Positions 20,190 through 30,929 of a stretch of DNA of 64,000 bases are shown piece by piece (the stretch's first letter is position 1; each line of letters begins with the position of its first letter). The stretch is from Pseudomonas aegrilactucae. GTDB taxonomy: Bacteria > Pseudomonadota > Gammaproteobacteria > Pseudomonadales > Pseudomonadaceae. Both the position numbers and the translations under genes were made by a program. Below the pieces are notes generated by a model. It did not search any database. It was given only the letters and a program-made list of their open reading frames with translations, and was not told the DNA's origin. Location: the NCBI RefSeq assembly GCF_019168305.1, contig NZ_JAHTBI010000053.1, positions 51,136 to 115,135 on the forward strand. The letters are read 5' to 3'.

Positions 20190-21905
20190 ATGCGCACCAG
20201 TCAATATTTGCTCGCCACACAGAAAGAAACCCCTTCCGACGCCGTCGTGATCAGCCACCAGCTCATGCTGCGTGCCGGCATGATCCGCAAGCTCGCATCC
20301 GGCCTTTATACCTGGCTGCCGATGGGCCTGCGTGTGATGCGCAAGGTCGAGGCCGTGGTGCGCGAGGAAATGAACGCTGCCGGCGCCCTGGAAGTGCTGA
20401 TGCCAGCCATCCAGCCCGCCGAGCTGTGGCAGGAATCCGGCCGCTGGGAACAGTATGGTCCGGAGCTGCTGCGCCTGAAGGATCGCCACGGTCGCGAGTT
20501 CTGCGTGGGCCCCACCCACGAGGAAGTGATCACCGACCTCGCGCGCAACGAGCTGAGCAGCTATAAACAGCTGCCGCTGAACATGTACCAGATCCAGACC
20601 AAGTTCCGCGACGAGATCCGTCCGCGCTTCGGCCTGATGCGCGGTCGCGAATTCATCATGAAGGACGCCTACTCCTTCCATGCCGACCAGGCATCGCTGC
20701 AAGAAACCTACGACCGCATGCACCAGGCGTACTGCAACGTGTTCACCCGCCTGGGCCTGGATTTCCGCCCCGTACAGGCCGACACCGGCTCGATCGGTGG
20801 CAGCTGGTCGCATGAGTTCCACGTACTGGCCGAATCCGGTGAAGACGATGTGATCTTCAGCGACAGCTCCGACTACGCCGCCAACATCGAGAAGGCCGAG
20901 GCTGTACCACGGGAAACCGTGCGCCCTGCGCCCACCGAGCAACTGCGCCTGGTCGACACCCCGGACGCGAAAACCATCGCGGCGCTGGTCGAAGGCTACG
21001 GCGTTCCGATCGAGCGCACCGTCAAGACCCTGATCGTGCATGCGGCCGAAGAAGGCAAGCTGATCGCGCTGATCGTACGTGGCGACCACGAGCTCAACGA
21101 AATCAAGGCAGCCAACCTGCCACAGGTGGCCAGCCCGCTGGTCATGGCCAGCGATGCCGAACTGCGTGACGCCATCGGCGCCGGCGCCGGCTCCCTGGGC
21201 CCGCTGAACCTGCCGCTGCCGTGCATCATCGACCGCTCGGTAGCATTCATGAGCGACTTCGGCATTGGCGCCAACATCGACGACAAGCACTATTTCGGCG
21301 TGAACTGGGAGCGCGACCTGCCAGTACCGCAAATCGCCGACCTGCGCAACGTCGTGGCCGGCGACCCGAGCCCGGACGGCAAGGGCACGCTGATGATCAA
21401 GCGCGGCATCGAAGTCGGGCACATCTTCCAGCTGGGTACCAAGTACAGCGAGGCACTCAAGTGCCAGGTGCTGGGTGAGAACGGCAAGCCGGTGACCCTG
21501 GCCATGGGCTGCTACGGCATTGGTGTATCACGCGTGGTCGCCGCCGCCATCGAGCAGAACTACGACGACAAGGGCATCATCTGGAGCGACAGCCTGGCCC
21601 CCTTCCAGGTCGCCCTGGTACCGCTGCGCTACGAAACCGCCGAAGTGCGCGAAGCCACCGACAAGCTCTATGCCGAGCTGACCGCCGCAGGCTTCGAAGT
21701 GCTGCTGGATGATCGCGACAAGAAAACCAGCCCCGGTATCAAGTTCGCCGACATGGAACTGATCGGCATCCCGCACCGGATCGTGGTCAGTGACCGTGGC
21801 CTGGCCGATGGCAACCTGGAGTACAAGTACCGCAAGGACAGCGAGGCACAGGCCTTGCCCGTGGCCGAGGTGCTGTCGTTTCTGCAAGCCCGTATCCGTC
21901 GCTGA
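20190..21905 (+). CDS. proS: Prolyl-tRNA synthetase
   Basis: A class IIa synthetase of 571 residues, the bacterial-type ProRS with an editing (INS) domain. It starts [20 protein letters not shown]. Motif 1 surrounds [20 protein letters not shown] and motif 2 is [28 protein letters not shown]. The INS editing domain covers about 240-400 ([12 protein letters not shown]) and removes misacylated alanine. Motif 3 is [19 protein letters not shown], followed by the anticodon-binding domain. Length is standard, and a lipoprotein gene follows 20 bp downstream. Confidence 0.97.
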   Translation: MRTSQYLLATQKETPSDAVVISHQLMLRAGMIRKLASGLYTWLPMGLRVMRKVEAVVREEMNAAGALEVLMPAIQPAELWQESGRWEQYGPELLRLKDRHGREFCVGPTHEEVITDLARNELSSYKQLPLNMYQIQTKFRDEIRPRFGLMRGREFIMKDAYSFHADQASLQETYDRMHQAYCNVFTRLGLDFRPVQADTGSIGGSWSHEFHVLAESGEDDVIFSDSSDYAANIEKAEAVPRETVRPAPTEQLRLVDTPDAKTIAALVEGYGVPIERTVKTLIVHAAEEGKLIALIVRGDHELNEIKAANLPQVASPLVMASDAELRDAIGAGAGSLGPLNLPLPCIIDRSVAFMSDFGIGANIDDKHYFGVNWERDLPVPQIADLRNVVAGDPSPDGKGTLMIKRGIEVGHIFQLGTKYSEALKCQVLGENGKPVTLAMGCYGIGVSRVVAAAIEQNYDDKGIIWSDSLAPFQVALVPLRYETAEVREATDKLYAELTAAGFEVLLDDRDKKTSPGIKFADMELIGIPHRIVVSDRGLADGNLEYKYRKDSEAQALPVAEVLSFLQARIRR

Positions 21906-21925
21906 TAGCCAACACAAGAGTAGAC

Positions 21926-22873
21926 ATGTTCAAGCGAATGACCTTCGGAGGCGCCGCCTTGTGCGGCGCCGTACTCCTCAGCGGCTGCGCCAATCAGATG
22001 TCCCAGCGCAGCGAGCACGAGGAGCGAATCGAGCGCAAGCTGCTCGAGCACAGCCTGCAGATCGATGTCGGAGAGCCGAAGGTACTCGAGCTGCCGCAAC
22101 GACGTGTACGCATCCACGAGCAGAAGAACTTCGAAGTGACCGAATTCGAAGTGACCCGTCGCTACGACCGCTATACGCCCTACCAACCCTGGCGCGAACT
22201 CTACGAGATCCCGCTGGGCGCGGTAGCCGTGGTGGCGGGTGTGGGGGCCAACGTGGTCAACGTGTTCGCACTGGGCAACCTGCCTGACAGCGTCACCCAT
22301 GACTGGCTCAGCTATGGCTTCGCCGGGCTCAACCCGTTCATGAACGCACAGTCCAACGGCCGAGCGCAGCAGAACCTGGCGGGCATCACCGAAGTGCAGA
22401 AGGACAAACGTCAGGAGTACACCAGCCTGCCGTGGAGCGAACGCCCGGTCGAGGTCAAGGCGGGAAAGCTCACCCACGAGCTGACCACCGATCGCAACGG
22501 GGTGCTGCGCCTGAACCTGCTCGACAGCCCGTTCACCGAACAGAACCTTACCCACGTTGGCACCCTGCATCTGGCCGTAGCCGATGAAGACAACAGCGTA
22601 CGCGCCGACGCCAGCCTGCTGCTCAGCTCTACCCTGCGCGGCAAACTGGTGGAAGCCCACGACCTGATCTACGACGACCTGGAAGACGATGAAGTCGGCC
22701 AGTGGGTCCATCGGGTCAAGCGCTTGTCGGAGCTGGGCCTGGAAGAGGAAGCCAGCGAGCTGGAGCAGAGCCTGATCGAGCTGACCCGCAACGATCCGGA
22801 GCTGCAACAGGAGTTTCTGAAGTCGCTGACCAAGGATGCCGGCCGTCTGGTGGCCGACCCCGGCGCACAGTAA
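21926..22873 (+). CDS. Conserved lipoprotein of unknown function
   Basis: A 315-residue predicted lipoprotein: N-terminal MFKRMTFGGAALCGAVLLSGC with a lipobox LSGC and modified Cys21, followed by Ala-Asn (no Asp at +2, so outer-membrane sorting is expected). The middle has a Gly/Val-rich hydrophobic patch (LGAVAVVAGVGANVVNVFALG, about 97-117) and the C-terminal third is highly charged and helical. I do not recognise a named domain. It lies 20 bp after proS on the same strand, so the two are likely co-transcribed. Confidence 0.8.
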   Translation: MFKRMTFGGAALCGAVLLSGCANQMSQRSEHEERIERKLLEHSLQIDVGEPKVLELPQRRVRIHEQKNFEVTEFEVTRRYDRYTPYQPWRELYEIPLGAVAVVAGVGANVVNVFALGNLPDSVTHDWLSYGFAGLNPFMNAQSNGRAQQNLAGITEVQKDKRQEYTSLPWSERPVEVKAGKLTHELTTDRNGVLRLNLLDSPFTEQNLTHVGTLHLAVADEDNSVRADASLLLSSTLRGKLVEAHDLIYDDLEDDEVGQWVHRVKRLSELGLEEEASELEQSLIELTRNDPELQQEFLKSLTKDAGRLVADPGAQ

Positions 22874-22886
22874 TCGCCCTCCCGCA

Positions 22887-22918
22887 AACCGAAAGCATCG
22901 CCCTCGGTGCTTTCGGTT
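22887..22918. terminator. Bidirectional terminator between the lipoprotein gene and dinB
   Basis: An 11-bp stem AACCGAAAGCA / TGCTTTCGGTT with a 10-base loop between two convergent genes. On the plus strand it ends in TTTC; on the minus strand the T content after the stem is weak. Confidence 0.65.
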
Positions 22919-23983
22919 TCACTGGGGCGCGAACAGCTCCAACTGTTCATGTGCCCCGCGCAGATCCTGCAGACGCACGCCTATCCCCAGCAACCTGACC
23001 GGCTTGGCGCCACGCGCAAAGGCCTGGCTGAGCAACTGCTGATAGCTTTCCAGGTCACGCCCTGCCCCCGCCTGCTCCAGGGTGGTCTGGGTAAAGTCAT
23101 GGAACTTGACCTTCACGAACGGCTTGCCCGGGCGGTAGCTGTTGTCGATGCGCGCCATACGGCCACTCAATGACTCAAGCAACTCGGGCAGTTTTTCCAG
23201 GCAACTGGCCAGGTCCGGCAAGTCAGCGTCGTAGGTATTCTCGACACTCACCGACTGGCGCCGGCTGTCATTGTGCACCGCCCGCTCATCGATACCCCGC
23301 GCCAGGCCATACAGGCGCTCACCAAAACTGCCGAACTCGCGCACCAGCGCCAGCCGCTCCCACTCGCGCAAATCCAGGCAATTGACGATGCCCAGGCGCC
23401 CGAGCCTGTCTGCCGTGACCTTGCCTACGCCATGCAGCTTGCTGACCGGCAAGGCGGCGACGAAATCCTCGACCTCGGGGGGCGTGATCACGAACAGCCC
23501 ATTGGGCTTGCGCCAGTCACTGGCGATCTTGGCCAGAAACTTGTTCGGCGCCACGCCCGCCGACACTGTTATATGCAGGCGCTGCGCAACGCGGCGGCGA
23601 ATATCGTCGGCAATGCGTGTAGCGCTGCCCGCGAACCGCGGGCTGTCAGACACATCCAGGTAGGCTTCATCCAGCGACAGCGGCTCGATAAGCTCGGTGT
23701 ACTCGCGAAAGATATTGTGGATTTCCCGCGATGCCTCTTTATAGGCATCCATGCGCGGCTTGACGATGACCAGGTCCGGGCACAGCTTCAACGCATGGTG
23801 CGAGGACATCGCCGAGCGGACGCCAAAGGCACGTGCCTCATAGTTGCAGGTCGCAATCACCCCACGCCGCTCGGCCGAGCCACCCACTGCCAAAGGCTTG
23901 CCGGCCAGGCGGGGATCGTCGCGCATCTCGATGGCCGCGTAGAAACAATCGCAGTCGATATGGATGATCTTGCGCTGAGACAT
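22919..23983 (-). CDS. dinB: DNA polymerase IV (translesion, Y family)
   Basis: DinB is the error-prone Y-family polymerase that bypasses lesions. The 354-residue protein has the palm catalytic acids Asp10 in IIHIDCDCFYAAIE and Asp105-Glu106 in PLSLDEAYLDV. The thumb HhH motif is LPVSKLHGVGKVTADRLGRLG, followed by the little-finger domain. The C-terminal beta-clamp motif is QLELF at 347-351, close to the end. I found no clear LexA box immediately upstream, so SOS control is expected from family knowledge but not shown. Confidence 0.96.
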   Translation of the reverse strand: MSQRKIIHIDCDCFYAAIEMRDDPRLAGKPLAVGGSAERRGVIATCNYEARAFGVRSAMSSHHALKLCPDLVIVKPRMDAYKEASREIHNIFREYTELIEPLSLDEAYLDVSDSPRFAGSATRIADDIRRRVAQRLHITVSAGVAPNKFLAKIASDWRKPNGLFVITPPEVEDFVAALPVSKLHGVGKVTADRLGRLGIVNCLDLREWERLALVREFGSFGERLYGLARGIDERAVHNDSRRQSVSVENTYDADLPDLASCLEKLPELLESLSGRMARIDNSYRPGKPFVKVKFHDFTQTTLEQAGAGRDLESYQQLLSQAFARGAKPVRLLGIGVRLQDLRGAHEQLELFAPQ

Positions 23984-24157
23984 GGATGACCGTGGCTACC
24001 GTTGATTCGTACGCGCAGTATCTCATTCACGCCCGGTGGGTGCACCAACGCTGCCATGGCACCCCACAAATGCCCTGCAAGCCCCGGCCAGCCTGCCCCG
24101 CAACCTGTTTACGAGCGCTAAGCAATTGAACAAAAAAGGATTTCTGGTTTTTAGCGG

Positions 24158-24185
24158 TTGACACGTCCCGATATATCTGTAGAAT
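24158..24185 (+). promoter_or_regulatory. Promoter of first initiator tRNA gene
   Basis: TTGACA (24158-24163) and TAGAAT (24180-24185) with a 16-bp spacer, 12 bp upstream of the tRNA. This is a strong sigma70 match. Confidence 0.85.
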
Positions 24186-24197
24186 TCACTCCACAGA

Positions 24198-24274
<77 letters not shown>

Positions 24275-24280
24275 AACAAC

Positions 24281-24314
24281 AAAAAAGGCCACTTTGAAAA
24301 AAGTGGCCTTTTTT
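24281..24314 (+). terminator. Terminator of tRNA-fMet copy 1
   Basis: A 14-bp perfect stem (24281-24294 with 24301-24314) including GGCCACTT / AAGTGGCC, a 6-base loop, and a T run. Confidence 0.92.
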
Positions 24315-24368
24315 GTTGCCTGCAATTGGGTCAGAAGCAGGTTTTTGTTTTAAATCAACAATTAAGGA

Positions 24369-24396
24369 TTGACAGCCTCGCTGTACGCTGTAGAAT
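24369..24396 (+). promoter_or_regulatory. Promoter of second initiator tRNA gene
   Basis: TTGACA (24369-24374) and TAGAAT (24391-24396) with a 16-bp spacer, 12 bp upstream of the tRNA. The boxes and spacing equal those of copy 1, but the spacer sequence differs. Confidence 0.85.
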
Positions 24397-24408
24397 CCGC
24401 CCCACAGA

Positions 24409-24485
<77 letters not shown>

Positions 24486-24493
24486 AACAACAG

Positions 24494-24525
24494 AAAAGGC
24501 CACTTTGAAAAAAGTGGCCTTTTTT
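24494..24525 (+). terminator. Terminator of tRNA-fMet copy 2
   Basis: A 12-bp stem AAAAGGCCACTT / AAGTGGCCTTTT with a 6-base loop followed by T. It is nearly the same as the terminator of copy 1. Confidence 0.92.
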
Positions 24526-24726
24526 GCATCCCGCGAAAAGTCCTCTCCCCGCCCTCCCTGCCCACCTCTATTCCTCGCCTCGCCCCGACAGCATGAAACT
24601 TCTTTAACTATCCTGATGGGCACGGATCGGTCTGATCGCGAGTAAGATTCAGACACTATTTTTCCATAGGGATTGGTACCTTGGCCGGATACATCGTCCA
24701 GTTGCGCACAATCCACGAGGTGATTG

Positions 24727-27369
24727 ATGCGCCCGCAAACGCCTGAAGCCGACACCCCCATCACCGCCGCCCAACCGATTGCCCCGCATCGCCTGCGCTG
24801 GCTGGAGCTGCTCAGCCGTTATCGCCAGCCGATCGGCCTGGCGGTGACCTTGCTGCTGTTCGGCATTGCCCTGATCGCCTGCCGCCATCTGCTCAATGAA
24901 CTGGACATCTATGCGCTGCACGACTCACTGCTGAGCGTGCCAAAAACCGCGCTGGGTGGCGCGCTGCTGGCCACGGTGGCCGGCTTTGTCATCCTGCTGG
25001 GCTATGAAGGGTCGGCAAGCCGCTACGCCAGCGTCCAACTGCCCAGACCGACGCTGGCCCTGGGCGGGTTCTGCGCCTTCGCCATTGGCAACGCGATCGG
25101 GCTGTCGTTGCTGTCGGGCGGCTCGGTGCGCTACCGCCTGTATGCCCGCCACGGTATCGGCGGCGCGGAAGTGGCCCGCATGACCCTGTTCGCCAGCCTG
25201 TCACTGGGCTGCGCCCTACCGCCGCTGGCCGCGCTGGCGACCTTGAGCAACCTGCCCGCCGCCGCCGCTGCGCTACGCACGCCCGCTCCACTGCTGGCAA
25301 CGATCGCCCTGGGCGTCCTGGCCCTGAGCCTGGCGCTGGCCTACGGACTGTATCGTCGTCGACTGCCTGAACAGCCTCTGGCCGATAACCTGCTGGTACG
25401 CGTCGGCCGGCGCACCTTGCGCCTGCCTGGTGCGCGCCTGACCCTGCTGCAGTTGCTGATCACCGCGCTGGATGTGGTGGCGGCGGCCACGGTGCTGTAC
25501 TTGCTGTTGCCCGAAGCGCCGCCCTTCGGTGCGTTCCTGCTGGTGTACCTGCTGGCGCTGGCAGCCGGGGTGCTCAGCCATGTGCCGGGGGGGGTCGGGG
25601 TATTCGAAGCGATCCTGCTGGCCGCCTTTGCCGACCATCTGGGCGCTGCGCCATTGGCTGCCGCCCTGCTGCTGTATCGCCTGATCTACGTGGTGCTGCC
25701 ACTGCTGGTGGCGTGCGTGGTGTTGCTGGCCAGTGAAGCCCGGCGTTTTCTGTTCGCACGCCAGGCCATCAAGGTGGCCTCCGGGCTGGCTGCGCCGGTG
25801 CTCGCGGTGCTGGTGTTTCTGTCCGGCGTGGTACTGCTGTTTTCCGGTGCCACACCTGAAATCGATACGCGCCTCCAACACCTGGGCTTTCTGGTACCGC
25901 ACCGCCTGATTGACGCCTCGCACTTTGGTGCCAGCCTGATCGGTGTGCTGTGCCTGCTGCTGGCCCAAGGCCTGCGTCGACGCCTGTCGGCCGCGTGGAT
26001 TCTCACCACCATCCTGCTGCTGGTGGGCGCCCTGCTGTCGCTGCTCAAGGGCTTCGACTGGGAAGAAGCCAGCCTGCTGACGCTGACTGCGTGCCTGCTG
26101 GCCGCGTTTCGCGGCTCGTTCTACCGCCCCAGCCGCTTGCTGGAACTGCCTTTCTCGCCGGTCTATCTGGTGACCAGTGCCTGCGTGCTGGGCGCTTCAG
26201 TGTGGCTATTGCTGTTTGCCTATCAGGACGTCCCCTATAGCCACCAGCTGTGGTGGCAGTTCACCCTGGACGCCGATGCCCCCCGCGGCCTGCGCTCGGC
26301 GCTCGGCAGCGCGGTGCTGCTGGTGATCGTGGCGCTGACCTGGTTGTTGCGCACGGCCCGCCCGACCATCCAACTGCCCGACAGCGAAGAGCTGCAGCGT
26401 GCCAGCCGCATCCTGCAGAACTCCGACCAGCCGGACGGCGGCCTGGCCCTCACCGGTGACAAGGCACTGCTGTTCCACCCCAATGACGATGCCTTCCTGA
26501 TGTACGCACGTCGCGGCCGCAGCCTGGTCGCACTGTACGACCCGATCGGCCCGCCGCAGCACCGCGCCGAGATGATCTGGCAGTTCCGCGACCTGTGCGA
26601 TATCCACCACGCCCGCCCGGTGTTCTACCAGGTCCGCGCCGAGAACCTGCCGTTCTACATGGACATCGGCCTGTCGGCGATCAAACTGGGCGAGGAGGCA
26701 CGGGTCGACCTGCTGCGCTTCGACCTCGAGGCCAAGGGCAAGGAGATGAAAGACCTGCGCTACACCTGGAACCGCGGCACACGTGACGGCCTGAGCCTGG
26801 AGATCCACGAACCCGGCCAGGCCCCGCTGGATGAACTGAAGGTGATTTCCGACGCCTGGCTGCAAGGCAAGAACGTGCGCGAGAAAGGCTTTTCGCTGGG
26901 CCGTTTCAGCCCCGACTATCTGCAGCACTTCCGCATTGCGCTGATCCGCTTCCAGGGCCAGCCGGTGGCATTCGCCAACCTGCTGGAGACCCACAGCCGG
27001 GAGCTGGCCAGCCTCGACCTGATGCGCGCCCACCCGCAGGCGCCCAAGCTGACCATGGAGTTCCTGATGGTTGGCCTGATCCAGCACTACAAGGCGCATG
27101 GCTACGCCCGCTTCAGCCTGGGCATGGTGCCCCTGTCGGGCCTGCAGCCACGTCGCGGCGCCCCCTTGACCCAGCGCCTGGGTTCGATGGTGTTCCAGCG
27201 TGGCGAGCAGCTCTACAATTTCCAGGGCCTGCGCCGCTTCAAGGACAAGTTCCAGCCTGACTGGGAACCCCGTTATATGGCCGTACCCGCCGGGCTCGAT
27301 CCCCTGGTGGCATTGGCCGATACCGCCGCCCTGATCGCAGGCGGCCTGACCGGATTGGTGAAACGCTGA
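24727..27369 (+). CDS. mprF: Phosphatidylglycerol aminoacyltransferase/flippase MprF
   Basis: MprF transfers an amino acid from aminoacyl-tRNA to phosphatidylglycerol and flips the product, making the surface less anionic. The 880-residue protein has an N-terminal membrane flippase half (about 14 hydrophobic segments to residue ~540) with the LPG-synthase-TM signature HVPGGVGVFEAILL. The cytoplasmic GNAT-like synthase half is at about 550-870 (GDKALLFHPNDDAFLMYARRGRSLVALYDPIG). In P. aeruginosa the homologue makes alanyl-PG, so Ala is the likely amino acid. The ATG at 24727 has GAGGTGA upstream. The downstream hydrolase gene overlaps its stop. Confidence 0.95.
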   Translation: MRPQTPEADTPITAAQPIAPHRLRWLELLSRYRQPIGLAVTLLLFGIALIACRHLLNELDIYALHDSLLSVPKTALGGALLATVAGFVILLGYEGSASRYASVQLPRPTLALGGFCAFAIGNAIGLSLLSGGSVRYRLYARHGIGGAEVARMTLFASLSLGCALPPLAALATLSNLPAAAAALRTPAPLLATIALGVLALSLALAYGLYRRRLPEQPLADNLLVRVGRRTLRLPGARLTLLQLLITALDVVAAATVLYLLLPEAPPFGAFLLVYLLALAAGVLSHVPGGVGVFEAILLAAFADHLGAAPLAAALLLYRLIYVVLPLLVACVVLLASEARRFLFARQAIKVASGLAAPVLAVLVFLSGVVLLFSGATPEIDTRLQHLGFLVPHRLIDASHFGASLIGVLCLLLAQGLRRRLSAAWILTTILLLVGALLSLLKGFDWEEASLLTLTACLLAAFRGSFYRPSRLLELPFSPVYLVTSACVLGASVWLLLFAYQDVPYSHQLWWQFTLDADAPRGLRSALGSAVLLVIVALTWLLRTARPTIQLPDSEELQRASRILQNSDQPDGGLALTGDKALLFHPNDDAFLMYARRGRSLVALYDPIGPPQHRAEMIWQFRDLCDIHHARPVFYQVRAENLPFYMDIGLSAIKLGEEARVDLLRFDLEAKGKEMKDLRYTWNRGTRDGLSLEIHEPGQAPLDELKVISDAWLQGKNVREKGFSLGRFSPDYLQHFRIALIRFQGQPVAFANLLETHSRELASLDLMRAHPQAPKLTMEFLMVGLIQHYKAHGYARFSLGMVPLSGLQPRRGAPLTQRLGSMVFQRGEQLYNFQGLRRFKDKFQPDWEPRYMAVPAGLDPLVALADTAALIAGGLTGLVKR

Positions 27370-28661
27370 TGATTCGACGCTACTGGCTTCATGTACTGTC
27401 GGCCCTGTTGCTGGCGCTGCTCGCCGCTGCGCTGGGCTTCTGGCTGTGGGCCCGCCCCGCGCCGCAAGCGCAGCTGGAACACCTCACCCTGGCCAATGGC
27501 AGCAACCTGGTGCGCGTGTCACCCAGTACGCGGGCCAACTCCCACGTGGCGGTTGCCGTACCACAAGACCAGGCCTTGAGCGACAAGCAATTGCTCGACC
27601 TGAGCCAAAGCGCCGACGCGCAACTGGTGCAGGTGATCCTGCCGCCGAGCGACTGCACATTGCAGCAACAGTCGCTGCAGCAAGCCCTGCAACAGCTGCA
27701 AGGCGCGCCCACCCTGGTGGCCGGTATCGGGCCGGGCGCGGGGCTGGCCTGGCGCTGGCTGGCCACGCAACAGGACGACAAGGCGCAAGCCATTTCCGTT
27801 GGCTTCAGCCTCGAACAGCCCGGCTGCAGCACAGCGTTGCCCACGTCGGCAGCCCATGGCCACTGGAACGTGGCCTGGAACGACAACCCGGATGATGCCA
27901 GCGCCGCCTTCGTGCGCGACCAGGCCAATGCGCAGACCAGCATCAGCGACTACGACATCCACTTGCCCCAGGTACTCAAGGCGCAGCTGACCCAGGCACT
28001 GCTGGGTACAGACGGCAATGCCCTGAGCATCCCGGTGGTGGAAGTGCCGGCCGGGCAGACCACCGACACCGTGACCCTGTTCCTTTCCGGTGACGGTGGC
28101 TGGCGCGACCTGGACCGTGACGTGGCGGGCGAGATGGCCAAGCTCGGCTACCCGGTGGTGGGTATCGATACCCTGCGCTACTACTGGCAGCACAAGACCC
28201 CGGAGCAGAGCGCGGTGGACCTGTCCGAACTGATGCAGCACTACCGGCAGAAATGGGGTACCAAGCGTTTCGTGCTGACTGGCTATTCGTTTGGCGCCGA
28301 TGTGTTGCCGGCGATCTACAACCGCTTGCCGGCCGAAGACCAGAAGCGCGTGGACGCGGTCATCCTGCTGGCGTTTGCGCGCAGCGGCAGCTTCGAGATC
28401 GAGGTGGAGGGCTGGCTGGGTAACGCTGGCAAGGAGGCACCGACCGGGCCGGAACTGGCGAAGATGCCTGCGGGCAAGGTGCTGTGCATCTATGGCAAGG
28501 AAGAGGCCGACGAGAGCGGCTGTACCGAGCACAGCGCCGTGGGCGAACGCCTGGAGTTGCCAGGCGGGCACCATTTCGACGAGAACTATCCGGCGCTGGC
28601 CAAGCGCCTGATCAGCGGCATCGAGACGCGCCAGGGAAAGTCCAGCGTCGCTGAGCAATAA
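27369..28661 (+). CDS. AcvB/VirJ-like hydrolase, probable aminoacyl-phosphatidylglycerol hydrolase
   Basis: A 430-residue protein with an N-terminal membrane anchor (about 6-28) and an alpha/beta-hydrolase domain of the VirJ/AcvB family in the C-terminal half. LFLSGDGGWRDLDRDVAGEM (about 239-258) begins this domain. The nucleophile elbow is GYSFGAD with Ser307, and a late His pair lies in LPGGHHFDENY (about 401-402). The Pseudomonas homologue next to mprF (PA0919) hydrolyses alanyl-PG, so this is the likely eraser of MprF's product. Its ATG overlaps the mprF stop in ATGA, which suggests coupled translation and a joint role. Confidence 0.88.
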   Translation: MIRRYWLHVLSALLLALLAAALGFWLWARPAPQAQLEHLTLANGSNLVRVSPSTRANSHVAVAVPQDQALSDKQLLDLSQSADAQLVQVILPPSDCTLQQQSLQQALQQLQGAPTLVAGIGPGAGLAWRWLATQQDDKAQAISVGFSLEQPGCSTALPTSAAHGHWNVAWNDNPDDASAAFVRDQANAQTSISDYDIHLPQVLKAQLTQALLGTDGNALSIPVVEVPAGQTTDTVTLFLSGDGGWRDLDRDVAGEMAKLGYPVVGIDTLRYYWQHKTPEQSAVDLSELMQHYRQKWGTKRFVLTGYSFGADVLPAIYNRLPAEDQKRVDAVILLAFARSGSFEIEVEGWLGNAGKEAPTGPELAKMPAGKVLCIYGKEEADESGCTEHSAVGERLELPGGHHFDENYPALAKRLISGIETRQGKSSVAEQ

Positions 28662-28666
28662 AAAGC

Positions 28667-28747
28667 TTCGCTGGCAAGCCAGCTCCCACAGGAGAGTGCA
28701 GGTCTTGAGATCACTGCTGTCCCTGTGGGAGCTGGCTTGCCAGCGAA
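28667..28747. repeat. REP pair (perfect 26-bp inverted repeat)
   Basis: Arms 28667-28692 and 28722-28747 are perfect inverted copies of a P. putida-type REP containing GCTGGCAAGCCAGC and CTCCCACAGG, separated by 29 bp. It sits between the convergent hydrolase gene and kup. It may act as a transcription or mRNA-stability barrier. Confidence 0.92.
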
Positions 28748-28763
28748 AGGGGCCGCAAGCCCG

Positions 28764-30662
28764 CTAGATCTCCACCTGCGTACCCAGTTCGATCACCCGG
28801 TTCAAAGGCAGGTTGAAGAAGCGCAGATTACCGTTGGCATTCTTCAGCAAGAACGCGAACAACACACCGCGCCAGCGCGACATCCCTACCAGCTTGGAAG
28901 CGATCACCGTCTCGCGGCTGAGGAAATAGGTGGTGCGCATCGGGCTGAAGTCCAGCTCGTCCAGATGGCACAGTTTCAGGGCTGCCGGTACGTCCGGCTC
29001 ATCCATGAAACCGAAATGCAGAATCACCCGATAGAACCCCTCGCCATACCCTTGCACTTCAAAGCGGCGCTGCGGCGGCACCCGTGGCGAGTCTTCGTTG
29101 ACCACCGTCAGCAGCACCACCTGGCGGTGCAGCACCTGGTTATGCAGCATGTTGTGCAGCAAGGCATGCGGCACGGCGTCGGAACGCGCGGTCAAGAATA
29201 CCGCAGTGCCCTCGACCCGATGCGGCGGCTGGATACGCATGCTGCTGATGAAGACCGGCAACGGCAGCGCGCCTTCGTCCAGGCGCTCCACCAGAATCTG
29301 CTTGCCGCGCTTCCAGGTGGTCATCAGGATGAACAGCGCAATCCCCGCCAGCACCGGAAAGGCCCCGCCCTGCACCACCTTGGGCACGTTGGCGGCAAAG
29401 AACAGGCCATCCACGAACAGGAAGCCCAGCAGGATCGGCACCGCCAGCAGCGGCGGCCACTTCCACAGCAGCAGCATCACCGCCGAGACCAGGATGGTAG
29501 TGATCAGCATGGTCCCGGTCACGGCCACACCGTAGGCCGACGCCAGCGCCCCGGACGACTCGAAGCCCAACACCAGCAGGATCACCCCGACCATCAGCGA
29601 CCAGTTCACCGCGCCGATGTAGATCTGGCCCTGCTCGTCACTGGAGGTGTGCTGGATCTGCATGCGCGGCACATAGCCGAGCTGGATCGCCTGCCGGGTC
29701 AGGGAGAAGGCCCCGGAAATCACCGCCTGCGACGCGATCACGGTCGCCAGCGTGGCCAGCCCCACCAGCGGCACCAGCGCCCAGGCCGGTGCCAGCAGGT
29801 AGAACGGGTTGCGCGCGGCTTCCGGATTTTCCAGCAGCAATGCACCCTGGCCAAAGTAGTTGAGCACCAGCGCCGGCAGTACCAGGGCGAACCAGGCCCG
29901 CGCGATCGGCTTGCGCCCGAAGTGGCCCATGTCGGCGTACAACGCCTCGGCGCCCGTCAGCGCCAGCACCACCGCACCGAGGATCGCCACGCCCATCCCG
30001 GGATGAACGATGAAAAAGCGCACCGCCCAGACCGGATTGAGTGCCTGGAGCACCTCGGGATGCTGCAGGATCCCGTGCACACCCAGCGCTGCCAGCACCA
30101 GGAACCAGGCCACCATCACTGGCCCGAACAGAATGCCGATGCGCGCAGTGCCATGTTTCTGGATCAGAAACAGCGCCACCAGCACGATCAGCGCCACCGG
30201 GATCACCCAGTGATCGATGCCATCGAACGCCAGCTCCATGCCTTCTACTGCCGACAGCACGGAAATGGCCGGGGTGATCATGCTGTCGCCATAGAACAGC
30301 GCAGCGCCGAACAGGCCGAACACCACCAGTACCGTCCGCAGTTTCGGATACGGCGCTGCCGCCCGTCGGGCCAGCGCGGTCAGGGCCATGATGCCGCCCT
30401 CGCCCTGATTGTCGGCACGCAGGATGAACAGCACGTACTTGATCGACACCACCCAGATCAACGACCACAGGATCAACGCCAGAATGCCCAGCACACCCTC
30501 ATGGTTGACCGGCACCCCATAACCGCCGCCGAAGACTTCCTTGAGGGTATACAAGGGGCTGGTACCAATGTCGCCGTACACTACCCCGACCGCCGCCACC
30601 AACAGGCTCAGCGGCTTTGCCGCTGTATGCCCGGTATCGGCCTGACTGCTTGCCTGAACCAT
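28764..30662 (-). CDS. kup: Potassium uptake protein Kup
   Basis: Kup is an inner-membrane K+/H+ symporter. The 632-residue protein has about 12 membrane helices in the first 430 residues, beginning [23 protein letters not shown], the family signature. It includes [17 protein letters not shown] and [29 protein letters not shown], and ends in a cytoplasmic C-terminal domain ([15 protein letters not shown]). The ATG at 30662 is used because GGGAG precedes it and known Kup proteins start MVQASS; a TTG five codons upstream is the alternative. It is convergent with the acvB-like gene. Confidence 0.96.
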   Translation of the reverse strand: MVQASSQADTGHTAAKPLSLLVAAVGVVYGDIGTSPLYTLKEVFGGGYGVPVNHEGVLGILALILWSLIWVVSIKYVLFILRADNQGEGGIMALTALARRAAAPYPKLRTVLVVFGLFGAALFYGDSMITPAISVLSAVEGMELAFDGIDHWVIPVALIVLVALFLIQKHGTARIGILFGPVMVAWFLVLAALGVHGILQHPEVLQALNPVWAVRFFIVHPGMGVAILGAVVLALTGAEALYADMGHFGRKPIARAWFALVLPALVLNYFGQGALLLENPEAARNPFYLLAPAWALVPLVGLATLATVIASQAVISGAFSLTRQAIQLGYVPRMQIQHTSSDEQGQIYIGAVNWSLMVGVILLVLGFESSGALASAYGVAVTGTMLITTILVSAVMLLLWKWPPLLAVPILLGFLFVDGLFFAANVPKVVQGGAFPVLAGIALFILMTTWKRGKQILVERLDEGALPLPVFISSMRIQPPHRVEGTAVFLTARSDAVPHALLHNMLHNQVLHRQVVLLTVVNEDSPRVPPQRRFEVQGYGEGFYRVILHFGFMDEPDVPAALKLCHLDELDFSPMRTTYFLSRETVIASKLVGMSRWRGVLFAFLLKNANGNLRFFNLPLNRVIELGTQVEI

Positions 30663-30929
30663 CAACCACTCCCGCAACCAAGACCCAGAGGCCGGCGAAA
30701 TTCGCGCCAGGCGCTATCATTTTTGCAATTGACTGCAACGTGCTGTGCGCCTCGATGATCAACGCAGGTACAACGCCGCGAAGCATAGCGCAGCGTTCGT
30801 CGTATTTCTGCTAGTCAAGCGCGGCGTGCCTCGCTAGAATTGCGCACTTTTTGATCAGAGGCGCCCAAAGCGCCCGTCAGGGCTGCCACCTTTGCGTGCA
30901 CTGCAGCCCCTCTACACCGAGGTTAGCCA

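Noticed and set aside
28725..30758. 677-codon plus-strand open frame opposite kup
   Set aside because: His/Gln/Arg-rich translation typical of antisense frames; kup on the other strand is certain.
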